Shown: piece after piece, positions 36,246-43,864 of the stretch
Layout: every line of letters starts with the position of its first letter
Numbering within the stretch: the first letter of the stretch is position 1
NCBI RefSeq assembly: GCF_016861695.1
Contig: NZ_BOLP01000007.1
Coordinates: forward strand, 1-64,000
DNA length: 64,000 bases
Origin: Levilactobacillus andaensis
Lineage (GTDB): Bacteria > Bacillota > Bacilli > Lactobacillales > Lactobacillaceae
Reading direction: 5' to 3'
Program-made: the position numbers and the translations under genes
Notes under the pieces: model-generated
What the model was told of the DNA's origin: nothing
Seen by the model: only the letters and a program-made list of their open reading frames with translations
The model's database searches: none

Positions 36246-37166
36246 ATGAATAAGGTGTACAAATTTTCATTAGTGGAACCCGTTCACTTTTTTAAGGCCG
36301 GTCAGTACTTCGCTGAGGCGGGGTGGCGGCATAAAAACATCATCAATGATGGCGATTATGAGCTCTTTATCATGCTTAAGGGCGCAGCTTATATTCAGAT
36401 TGGTCATACCCAATACACGCTAAATGACCACGATTGTCTCCTAATTCCACCGCACATCCGGCATATCGGCTTTCAAGGCTCACCCGCTGACACGGTCTAT
36501 TACTGGATGCACTTTTTTCCCAGCAGCCCCGTCACGACCAGCTACGTGACCGATGAAATTCATCATCCTACTAACCCGGCGGCCGTGAATTTGCCCCAAC
36601 AGTTCAACGTCAAAAACTTTGGTCGGCTAACTCTACTAATTCGGCAAATGTTAGATAGCGATAACGACGAGACTGCCGCGCCACTCGCAACCAACTTCTT
36701 TATCTCAAGCATTCTGATTGAGCTCTCTCACCAATTCATGACGGCAATCAACCAAGAGCAGGGCTACACGTCACGGTTCGAAATGATCAAGAACTGGATT
36801 CGTATCCACAGTCACGAAAAATTAACAGTCGAACGGGTGGCCACCGAATTCAAGATGACCCCGGTCTATTTGACGAAGCTCTTTCGCGAGTACGAAAAAA
36901 TGACCACGATTCACTTCATAAATTTAACGAAAATCAAGCAGGCCGAGGAACTCCTATTAACAACGGACTTATCGGTCAAAGAGATTGCCTACGAACTTAG
37001 CTTTGAAAACGAAAAATACTTTTTACGCGTCTTCAAACAAGTTTCTTCACTGACACCAACCACGTACCGTGATGCCTATGCCAAAACTTATTTGAACAAT
37101 GTCGAAGTCGATCCCACAATTCCCCTCCCCGAGGATCGGGATAACCAGCAACCGCCTGTGGACTAA
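36246..37166 (+). CDS. AraC-family transcriptional regulator of the alpha-xyloside operon
   Basis: A 306-residue regulator: an N-terminal cupin-like sensor (about residues 15-100; YELFIMLKGAAYIQIG, HDCLLIPPHIRHIGF) and a C-terminal double HTH. First HTH: LTVERVATEFKMTPVYLTKLFREYEKMTTIHFI. Second: LSVKEIAYELSFENEKYFLRVFKQVSSLTPTTYR. Probably activates the divergent xylQ operon when its sugar is present. ATG 36246 follows GGAGGTG; an upstream in-frame start at 36201 lies before any ribosome site. The tail (PEDRDNQQPPVD) is acidic and probably disordered. The ligand is inferred from the neighbours. Confidence 0.85.
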   Translation: MNKVYKFSLVEPVHFFKAGQYFAEAGWRHKNIINDGDYELFIMLKGAAYIQIGHTQYTLNDHDCLLIPPHIRHIGFQGSPADTVYYWMHFFPSSPVTTSYVTDEIHHPTNPAAVNLPQQFNVKNFGRLTLLIRQMLDSDNDETAAPLATNFFISSILIELSHQFMTAINQEQGYTSRFEMIKNWIRIHSHEKLTVERVATEFKMTPVYLTKLFREYEKMTTIHFINLTKIKQAEELLLTTDLSVKEIAYELSFENEKYFLRVFKQVSSLTPTTYRDAYAKTYLNNVEVDPTIPLPEDRDNQQPPVD

Positions 37167-37198
37167 ACCGAATAAACACGTTATGTCGCACTAGCTTT

Positions 37199-37228
37199 TT
37201 AAAGTCGAGAATTATCTCGGCTTTTTTA
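37199..37228 (+). terminator. Terminator of the AraC gene
   Basis: AAAGTCGAG with CTCGGCTTT (one G-U), 6-nt loop, then a T run. Confidence 0.8.
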
Positions 37229-37379
37229 TTAACGACGAAAGCGATTACTTTCGCGTAATCTTCCCGGTTTAGCCATTTATTAGTAAATCGCGAACTTTAT
37301 TTTTATAATTTTATTTGTATTTCGTGATTGAATTCATTTTTCAAACATGTTAAGCTCTATAAGTATTGTTTTAACGAAT

Positions 37380-37414
37380 AAACACGAACTATGTCGGTAA
37401 ATGTTCGTGTTTTA
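37380..37414 (+). promoter_or_regulatory. Leader hairpin ahead of the purine permease
   Basis: A perfect 10-bp stem, AAACACGAAC (37380-37389) with GTTCGTGTTT (37403-37412), followed by a short T run, about 28 bp before the permease start. It could be an attenuator, or a pair of degenerate PurR boxes (AWWWCCGAACWWT) in opposite orientation. The conserved core of purine riboswitches is not recognisable. Part of the word (CGAATAAACACG..TATGTCG) recurs near 37171. Confidence 0.4.
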
Positions 37415-37441
37415 ATAAATAATGGTTGAGGAGCGCACACA

Positions 37442-38752
37442 ATGCAAAAAATTGCGAACTATTTTCATTTTGAAGAACTAGGAACGACCTATAAAACGGA
37501 GATTTTAGCCGGGCTGACCACGTTCGTCTCCATGGCATACATTCTGTTCGTGAACCCCCAAGTATTGGGTGCTTCTGGCATTAGCCAGGGAGCCGTCTTC
37601 ACCGCTACAGCATTTGCATCGGCCTTCGGTTGTTTCCTAATGGGTATCCTGGCCAACTACCCCATCGCCATCTCTGCGAGTCTCGGAATCAACGCCTTCT
37701 TCGCCTATTCCGTCGTTATCGGCATGAAGGTTCCTTGGCAGACCGCACTGGCCGGTGTCTTTGTCGCTTCGATTCTCTTCATGATTTTAACGGCTTTCAA
37801 GCTACGGGAAATGGTCGTTGATGCGATTCCACGAGATCTCAAAATGGCGATCAGCGCCGGGATTGGTTTGTTTATTGCCTTTATTGGTCTGAGTCAAGGT
37901 GGCTTAGTCACCGCCGACAAATCTACCATCGTTAGCCTAGGATCCTTGCAGGTTGGGAGCACGTGGCTGACCATCTTTGGCCTACTTGTGACCATTATCC
38001 TAATGAGTGCCCGGATTCCCGGGGCCATCTTTATCGGGATGGTCGCCAACTCTATTTTGGGCTTGATCACCGGTTTGATTCCAATGCCCGCACATATCAT
38101 CTCAGCCGTTCCTAGTATTAGTTCAACGTTTATGGTTGGTTTAACCCATGTTGGTGACATCAACACCCTACAATTGGCAGTCGTCGTTTTAACCTTCCTA
38201 TTGGTCACCTTCTTTGATACGACCGGTACCTTGGTTGGGTTGGCCGAACAAGCCGGTTTGGTCAAAAACAACAAGCTGCCACGAATCGGTAAAGCCTTAA
38301 TGGCCGACTCCAGCACAATGGTCGTAGGTTCCTTACTTGGGACCTCACCAATGGGTGCCTTCGTTGAATCCTCAGCTGGTATCGCCGTGGGTGGTCGGAC
38401 TGGCTTTACCGCCATTGTGACCGGTATCTTGTTTATCTTTGGCGCTTTCTTCTCCCCATTGCTCGCCGTTGTGACCAACCAAGTCACTGCACCCGCACTG
38501 ATCATCGTGGGTGTCTTGATGGCCCAATCTCTCAAGAACATTCACTGGGAAAAATTCGAAGTCGCCGCACCAGCCTTCTTGATTGTCGTTGGCATGCCCC
38601 TGACCTACAGTATTTCCGATGGGATTGCTTTAGGCTTCATCACCTACCCGCTGACCATGTTGGCTGCCAAACGTGGCAAGGAAGTTGGGCCGATGATGTA
38701 CGGTTTAGCCGTCGTCTTCATCCTCTTCCTGTGGATCTTGAATGCCGCTTAA
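37442..38752 (+). CDS. Purine (hypoxanthine/guanine/adenine) permease, AzgA/NCS2 type
   Basis: A 436-residue carrier with about 13 hydrophobic segments that brings purine bases into the cell by proton symport. Family signatures are the start region (ELGTTYKTEILAGLTTFVSMAYILFVNPQ), the ASLGINAFFAYSVV segment, FFDTTGTLVGLAEQAGLV, and the ESSAGIAVGGRTGFTAIVTG segment, all typical of AzgA/PbuG/PbuO. ATG 37442 has GAGGAG about 8 bp upstream. Monocistronic, with a long leader hairpin and a strong terminator. Which base it prefers cannot be told from the sequence. Confidence 0.9.
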   Translation: MQKIANYFHFEELGTTYKTEILAGLTTFVSMAYILFVNPQVLGASGISQGAVFTATAFASAFGCFLMGILANYPIAISASLGINAFFAYSVVIGMKVPWQTALAGVFVASILFMILTAFKLREMVVDAIPRDLKMAISAGIGLFIAFIGLSQGGLVTADKSTIVSLGSLQVGSTWLTIFGLLVTIILMSARIPGAIFIGMVANSILGLITGLIPMPAHIISAVPSISSTFMVGLTHVGDINTLQLAVVVLTFLLVTFFDTTGTLVGLAEQAGLVKNNKLPRIGKALMADSSTMVVGSLLGTSPMGAFVESSAGIAVGGRTGFTAIVTGILFIFGAFFSPLLAVVTNQVTAPALIIVGVLMAQSLKNIHWEKFEVAAPAFLIVVGMPLTYSISDGIALGFITYPLTMLAAKRGKEVGPMMYGLAVVFILFLWILNAA

Positions 38753-38768
38753 TCTTTTAAACAAAAAA

Positions 38769-38808
38769 ACTCCTCACCACATCGTTATTGATGGCGTGAG
38801 GAGTTTTT
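38769..38808. terminator. Terminator of the purine permease gene
   Basis: ACTCCTCAC with GTGAGGAGT and a T run after it; A run before it, so it may also act on the minus strand. Confidence 0.85.
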
Positions 38809-38883
38809 TTATTATCCATGCGATGATAGCGCCAACCAAACACCTTAGTCAGCAACCATGCCACCGCGGTAATCTCCTTCCTT

Positions 38884-39014
38884 TATAACCCGGGTTAATT
38901 CATCTCCCATCGTTCTTTGCGAGGATATCAGACATCCCAAAAGGAGCAGCGAACCGTTATCTCAACGACTCGCTGCTCCTTTTTTAATTTCAATTCAACT
39001 TAACCCGGGTTATA
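38884..39014. repeat. 131-bp segment bounded by a 15-bp inverted repeat around a terminator hairpin
   Basis: TATAACCCGGGTTAA (38884-38898) and its exact inverse (39000-39014) bound the segment; each also holds the palindrome AACCCGGGTT. The right copy covers the last codons of the prenyltransferase gene. Between them is a 14-bp stem with a T run on the plus strand (38939-38952, 38970-38983), which can end transcripts from either side. The origin is unclear: a small repeat insertion or an elaborate 3' end. Confidence 0.5.
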
Positions 39015-39933
39015 ACCAGGTTCCTAAGGCAAACAACAGTGGATAAGCAATGAAGAATAGTGATGCACTCTTCACCGTTGTCATAAACGTCTTTTGTTTG
39101 TCCTGAACCGCGAAGAACGGCCGCATACCCCGCCACATGATTGGCAACAAGATTACTGACAATGCCGTCCATGACGGCGCTATGCCCAGAACCACATTAA
39201 CCAGTGGCCAGCAACTCCCAATCATCAGGAACGCTTGAATCAATTTGACCGACCCAGCTTGGCCCAAGTAATACGCCAGCGTATAGCGGTGATTAGCAAT
39301 GTCTTCCTCGCGGTCAGCCGTATCATTGGCCATCTGTAACGTGAAGAAAATCAGCGTTAGCGGCAAACACAACAAGAAGGTCGTCCCAACGATTTCCCAT
39401 GTTAGCGGCCGCTGACCGTAAATCGACACGTAGACGCAGGTCAACTGAATCAGAAAAGCAATCGCTAAGGCCACAATTGCTGCCGAGAACGGCGTTGCGT
39501 TAATTGGCCGTGGCCCAGCCGTATAGAAGATACCGATCGCATAACCGATTGCGCCAAAGACTGCCACTGGCCAGCCCGTCCGTAAGACTAAAATAATGCC
39601 CGGAATGGCAGCTAATGCGTACAACCCCCACGCTAAACCAGCCACCCCACCGACTGGCAAGGATAGTCGGCCAACCGGATTCGTTTGCAAGGCGTACCCT
39701 TCACGGTCGTGGGCGTGCTGGTAATCATAGTAGTTATCCGCCACATTGACCGCCAAATCAAAAATAAAGACGACCAATAAACACAGTCCCACATTCAACC
39801 AGTTCACCGTACCCGCATAGTACTGGGCGATGGCGGCGCCCAAGACAAACCACATCACGTTCAGCGGCGCCGTATAGATTTCCGTCAATTCATAAAAGAC
39901 CGGCCATGTCAGCCAACGTTGTTGTTCCATCAT
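39010..39933 (-). CDS. menA: UbiA-family prenyltransferase, MenA-like
   Basis: An integral membrane enzyme that joins a polyprenyl chain to an aromatic acceptor; the closest role is 1,4-dihydroxy-2-naphthoate prenylation in menaquinone synthesis. 307 residues, about eight or nine helices. The two Asp-rich prenyl-diphosphate motifs are NVADNYYDYQHAHDREG (near residue 65) and NDTADREEDIANHRYTLAYYLG (near 205). GGGGAGAG precedes ATG 39933. It stands alone here, with no other men gene in the window. Many lactobacilli keep parts of this route and depend on supplied quinone precursors and haem for respiration. MenA is the best guess. Confidence 0.82.
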   Translation of the reverse strand: MMEQQRWLTWPVFYELTEIYTAPLNVMWFVLGAAIAQYYAGTVNWLNVGLCLLVVFIFDLAVNVADNYYDYQHAHDREGYALQTNPVGRLSLPVGGVAGLAWGLYALAAIPGIILVLRTGWPVAVFGAIGYAIGIFYTAGPRPINATPFSAAIVALAIAFLIQLTCVYVSIYGQRPLTWEIVGTTFLLCLPLTLIFFTLQMANDTADREEDIANHRYTLAYYLGQAGSVKLIQAFLMIGSCWPLVNVVLGIAPSWTALSVILLPIMWRGMRPFFAVQDKQKTFMTTVKSASLFFIAYPLLFALGTWL

Positions 39934-40153
39934 GATCTCTCCCCAAAATTGTTTTGTGCAGGTCTAGTGTAGCAAACTTCCCCATAACGAATGGCTTTAA
40001 CGACCTTGAAATTTTCTCATTCTTACGTAACCGAATTGGTTCTAGATGTAATCATTTTAGCGCTTTATTTGTCCTACTCTACTGCTATCATAGAATTATT
40101 CAGCAAGTGCCACGAATCAGCAACACCTATTCTTTCAAAGGAGTCCGCTCAAC

Positions 40154-40411
40154 ATGCGAAAAAATGATAATCGTTTCCGAGAACAACTCAAAAGTTCCTT
40201 CGAGTCAACGCAGCTATTTTTCGCTGTCTGCGTAATTGTCTCCTTTATCGTCAAGGGGAGTATAGATCTTTTCACCACGGGACACTACTTTTTTCTCAAC
40301 TATCTCTGGTTTACCCTTAGCGGCTGTGCCCTCTACTTTATTGGTGACGTTATTTTGATGGGCGGCTACAACCATTTCAAACAGAAAAATCGACACAATA
40401 AAGGGCTGTGA
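40154..40411 (+). CDS. Small two-helix membrane protein
   Basis: An 85-residue protein with a charged N-terminus (MRKNDNRFREQLKS), two hydrophobic segments (about residues 20-38 and 45-70) and a basic tail (FKQKNRHNKGL). AAAGGAG lies 11 bp before ATG. No family recognised. It is convergent with yfhO and its stop codon lies inside a terminator stem. Confidence 0.65.
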   Translation: MRKNDNRFREQLKSSFESTQLFFAVCVIVSFIVKGSIDLFTTGHYFFLNYLWFTLSGCALYFIGDVILMGGYNHFKQKNRHNKGL

Positions 40412-40430
40412 CCACCGTCGCAACCCTTTT
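40399..40430 (+). terminator. Terminator overlapping the stop codon of the small membrane gene
   Basis: AAAGGG-TGTGAC with GTCGCA-CCCTTT around a CACC loop, then TTTT. Confidence 0.75.
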
Positions 40431-40448
40431 TGCTTGCCTTCAAATAAA

Positions 40449-43400
40449 TCAATGCTTTCGCCAGCGTGCCAAGCCTGCACTTCCCAGCAGGCCAAGCACA
40501 CCAAAACCAGTTAACCAGCTTCCCACTAGGAGTCCCGGGGTCTGATACGTCAGTTGGATTCGATGCTTTCCGGTCACTAATTTAGCGCCTACAAAGCCAT
40601 CGTTTACCACTTGCGTCTTAACCGCTCGGCCATCGACCTTTAGCCGCCACCCCGTTGAATACGGAATAGACGTGGTCAACACGCTCGGTTGTGTCGTCGT
40701 CAACGTCCCCGTCACCCGATTATCGCTCACGCGTGCTCGTTGCAGGCCGCGACTTTGGACCGCATGAACCTGCCGATCGTAGGCTTTATTAAATGGCATC
40801 GCAATCAGTTTGGCCGACTTAAAACTAATTTGGTGCGTCGCGTTAAACGTCACACTGACCGTATCGCGTTCCTGTGCCGAATAACCCAGGTTCAGCAGCG
40901 CACTCGACTTCGGTTCGTAATCAGACAAGTTATCGACTCCAAATTGGGAGAACGTCTTGGTCTGGTTACGCGTCTTGACCGTCAGCCAGTAATCGCCCAA
41001 ATCCGGGTTCAGCACCGCCGACCGCCACGTGTTCAGCTTCGTCAGTGACGACAGCGGCGTGCCCCCCAGCACACTATTATTGGCCTGCGCCGTCTGTTTA
41101 TCCTGTGTTGTCAGTCGCTGAGCCTTAATGCCATCAAGTTTCAAATACAATTCCGTTCCCTGCGCCTGTCGTGGCCGTTTCAGCGTCAATGTATAGCTAA
41201 TGGGATTGCCCAATGCATCGCTCGTCAGCTGACGTAACCCCTGCTGATTGGCCCGCGTCGTCTGCTTCACGATTCGTTGGTTCGTCGCGAGCACCCGTTG
41301 TAATGCGGCCTTATTGCGGTCTAACGCCACCATTGGGCCATACTGCCGAACATCTTGGTCACTGATCAGACCATTCTTATCGACCGTCAGCTTAGGCGCC
41401 TTGACCGTACTGCCGTAATTTTCCACTTGCTTCTGCGACAGCCCCTTTTGTTGCCCGGTCACTACCTGTTGCAGCCGATACTGGATGACTTTATTGGTGC
41501 TGTCGACCACCGGAATCGTATCGGCCGTTACCGTGTAAGGCACCGTGCGTTTCGGCGACTGGTAGCTCGCCCGCTTAACATCAGTTGGTGTCGTGGTGAC
41601 GGCCATTTGAGTCAGGCTCCGCTCGCGGTCAACGGCACCCAACTGCCGCCAAGTTGCCCGCGACATCGCCGTTGGTTGCGTATAGACCAACGGAAAGTTC
41701 AGCGTCGTCGTCAACACCTGCGTCCCCGTGCCATTGGACAACCCGTAGACTGGTTCTTCCGGATACACCCGTTTCCCGGCACGATAACCATACGGTAGGG
41801 CCGCGTGATTAGTGACCTGATCTTCACGCGCAAAAATTGTTTTAACTCCCAACAGATTGTCCATTGCGGTGCGGTTGTCAGCTTGACCTAGCGGCGCATT
41901 CATCGCTACCTGTGCGTTTTGCAGGTCCCGATTAAACTGGCCCACGTAACCATTTTGCACCGAAAAGTAAGACATGATGCCGTTCAAGCCGTGACTCATG
42001 GTCATGTTGTTGCCGACCGTTCGCAGGAGGTTAAAATTGTAGGCCGTATTGACTCGTGAAAAGGTCGCCTGGTGTTGGACCGCCGTTTGCGCGCCGTCAA
42101 AGTAGTCTTGAATGTAGCGTGTCGCGTCACCTTGGCGCAGCTGATCGGTGGCTTGCGACCCCATATTCGGATCGTAATATCCCCACGCGTTGTTAACCAG
42201 GTTGGCGCCCACGACCACACTAAGAAGCGTTAACGTCGTACGGACCGTCCACTGGGCGCTACCGAGAATCACCACCGTCGTTGCTAAGAACACGCCGTAC
42301 GTGACCAAATCACGCTCCGGATTGCTGAAAATAAACCCATTGCAGGCGTAAACGACCAACAAGAGGCCAATGGCACTACCCGCTAACCAGTAGCGGTCGC
42401 GCTTAGTTAACCCTTTTAAATGGTCACCCAATACCATCGTGGCCAGGCCAAATGGCACCGCTGCCAGCAACAACCACCGGTTAGATGGCGTCGACAACAC
42501 GTTGAAAAACGCCGCGACCGCCGGGAACAACAACCCAACTGCCATCAGCATTAGTGTCGCTGCCAACGGCCGATTTTCCCGCCAATGTCGTAGCACGTAA
42601 ACGCAACCGAAGAACGTGACGCCGCTCATGCCAAAGACGGCCCAGTAAGTGGGTTCGCTCCCGGTCGTCAGCACGGCATTCGCTAATTTTAAATAATAGC
42701 TGCCCGGATACAACCACAGGCCATTGGCGAAAATGGTGCCGACCCGCGTTGACTTCAACATCATCAGTAACGATGGCAGCAGTAGGACACCGGATACCAA
42801 GATACCGCTGACCGCCGCCAGCAGGAATCGGCGTAGCGCAACGGGCCATTTAATCGCCAATCGACCTTGTTGCTGCAGGCTCCAGAACCGAATCGCCGCG
42901 TAAATCAGACTGCCTAATCCTAATATGTAAGCAAAGTAAAAGTTACTCAGAATCGCCAGACCGGTCACCCAGCCCAGCAGTTGCCACCCGTGGCCGCGCA
43001 AGATTCGGTCAATTCCTACTAATAATAAGGGAAACCAAATCATCGGTAGCAAGAAGAACGGGTGATGCACGCCAATCATCAGCGAATAGCCGGTAAAAGC
43101 GTACGTCACGGCGCCCAGTAGCTGGCTTCCCGGACGAAAAGCATAGCGGTGCGCCAACGCCAAAAACGCCAGTCCCGTCGCGTACAGCCGCAGAACGATA
43201 AAGACGCCATACCCAGTCTCCATCATCCGGACTGGGAACAGCGCGAGGACGTAGGCAAACGGGTCCCCCAACACGTAGTAGGCAAGTGTGGTCAACTTGT
43301 CGGCCCCCAAGCCAAATGTCCACGACCAGCCCGTGACCCCAGCCAGACCGGACTTAGCCAGTAACCGATGCAGCTCCAACATCACCGGATAGTGTTGCGT

Positions 43401-43529
43401 GACCCCATCCATATTCCAAATCAGCGTTCGATTCGCCAGGCCAAACACGCCAAAGCTCAACGCTGCGATCACCGCAAAGGCTAGGGTATATAACATCCAT
43501 AACGGCCAGCGGCGGTGTGCGATTTCCAT
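40449..43529 (-). CDS. yfhO: YfhO-family multi-pass membrane protein
   Basis: A 1026-residue membrane protein: about 12-14 helices in the first about 480 residues, a large extracytoplasmic domain (about 480-990), and a last helix (LLVGSWLTGFGVLGLLGSAGLARW). The N-terminal extracytoplasmic loop FGLANRTLIWNMDGVTQHYPVML is characteristic of YfhO. The family has a GT-C glycosyltransferase-like fold and is linked in Firmicutes to glycosylation of lipoteichoic acid or other wall polymers. ATG 43529 has GGGGGAAA upstream; an in-frame ATG five codons earlier contains the ribosome site. Monocistronic. Substrate not determined. Confidence 0.88.
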   Translation of the reverse strand: MEIAHRRWPLWMLYTLAFAVIAALSFGVFGLANRTLIWNMDGVTQHYPVMLELHRLLAKSGLAGVTGWSWTFGLGADKLTTLAYYVLGDPFAYVLALFPVRMMETGYGVFIVLRLYATGLAFLALAHRYAFRPGSQLLGAVTYAFTGYSLMIGVHHPFFLLPMIWFPLLLVGIDRILRGHGWQLLGWVTGLAILSNFYFAYILGLGSLIYAAIRFWSLQQQGRLAIKWPVALRRFLLAAVSGILVSGVLLLPSLLMMLKSTRVGTIFANGLWLYPGSYYLKLANAVLTTGSEPTYWAVFGMSGVTFFGCVYVLRHWRENRPLAATLMLMAVGLLFPAVAAFFNVLSTPSNRWLLLAAVPFGLATMVLGDHLKGLTKRDRYWLAGSAIGLLLVVYACNGFIFSNPERDLVTYGVFLATTVVILGSAQWTVRTTLTLLSVVVGANLVNNAWGYYDPNMGSQATDQLRQGDATRYIQDYFDGAQTAVQHQATFSRVNTAYNFNLLRTVGNNMTMSHGLNGIMSYFSVQNGYVGQFNRDLQNAQVAMNAPLGQADNRTAMDNLLGVKTIFAREDQVTNHAALPYGYRAGKRVYPEEPVYGLSNGTGTQVLTTTLNFPLVYTQPTAMSRATWRQLGAVDRERSLTQMAVTTTPTDVKRASYQSPKRTVPYTVTADTIPVVDSTNKVIQYRLQQVVTGQQKGLSQKQVENYGSTVKAPKLTVDKNGLISDQDVRQYGPMVALDRNKAALQRVLATNQRIVKQTTRANQQGLRQLTSDALGNPISYTLTLKRPRQAQGTELYLKLDGIKAQRLTTQDKQTAQANNSVLGGTPLSSLTKLNTWRSAVLNPDLGDYWLTVKTRNQTKTFSQFGVDNLSDYEPKSSALLNLGYSAQERDTVSVTFNATHQISFKSAKLIAMPFNKAYDRQVHAVQSRGLQRARVSDNRVTGTLTTTQPSVLTTSIPYSTGWRLKVDGRAVKTQVVNDGFVGAKLVTGKHRIQLTYQTPGLLVGSWLTGFGVLGLLGSAGLARWRKH

Positions 43530-43641
43530 GATTATTTCCCCCATTAGTGACGCGCAATTGGTCTTGAGACCATCTGTTACTCAATTTACCGGGCGACAAG
43601 GGTTGTGTCAATGATTCTAGCCAGACTATACGTAAAAATAA

Positions 43642-43657
43642 TGTTCCACGTGAAACA
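43642..43657. promoter_or_regulatory. parS: parS site (ParB/Spo0J binding)
   Basis: TGTTCCACGTGAAACA matches the parS consensus TGTTNCACGTGAAACA at all positions. It lies between yfhO and the DUF2207 gene. Confidence 0.9.
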
Positions 43658-43678
43658 TAGTTGTTTTTGTGGACATTA

Positions 43679-43714
43679 AAAGCGAGGGTCGTCGTGATTG
43701 GCGACCCTCGCTTC
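43679..43714. terminator. Terminator after the 111-nt element and DUF2207 gene
   Basis: AAGCGAGGGTCG with CGACCCTCGCTT, 12-bp stem, T run on the minus strand. It closes a minus-strand transcript after the folded element at 43746-43856. Confidence 0.8.
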
Positions 43715-43745
43715 GTTTACTTTTTATGGGCAACGTTGCTGAAAC

Positions 43746-43856
43746 GTGTTATCCAGGGCAGCCTGCTCCGCTTAACCCCACTAGGCTACGAATCCAAGCC
43801 CAGGATTCCTAACCTAGTGACGTTAATGCTCGCTGGCTAACCGCCCTGGTTAACAC
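43746..43856 (-). ncRNA. Candidate structured RNA, copy 1 of a covarying 111-nt element
   Basis: Read on the minus strand, a 14-bp closing helix (43843-43856 with 43746-43759, one mismatch) encloses conserved GGTTAGC..GCGAGCATTAACGT, a second hairpin, and conserved GGGTTAAGCGGA. A copy of exactly the same length lies at 58013-58123. The conserved words are identical while both helices differ in sequence and stay paired. Here it lies in the 3' untranslated region of the DUF2207 gene, 8 bp after the stop and before the terminator. Confidence 0.75.
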
Positions 43857-43864
43857 TCTTTTCT

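Noticed and set aside
37300-37441. Purine riboswitch ahead of the permease
   Set aside because: The conserved core words of the purine aptamer (TATAATC, TTTCTACC, CCGTAAA) are not present in order; only a simple hairpin is seen.
38884-39014. Insertion sequence between the purine permease and menA
   Set aside because: Inverted repeats are present but there is no transposase frame and no visible target duplication.
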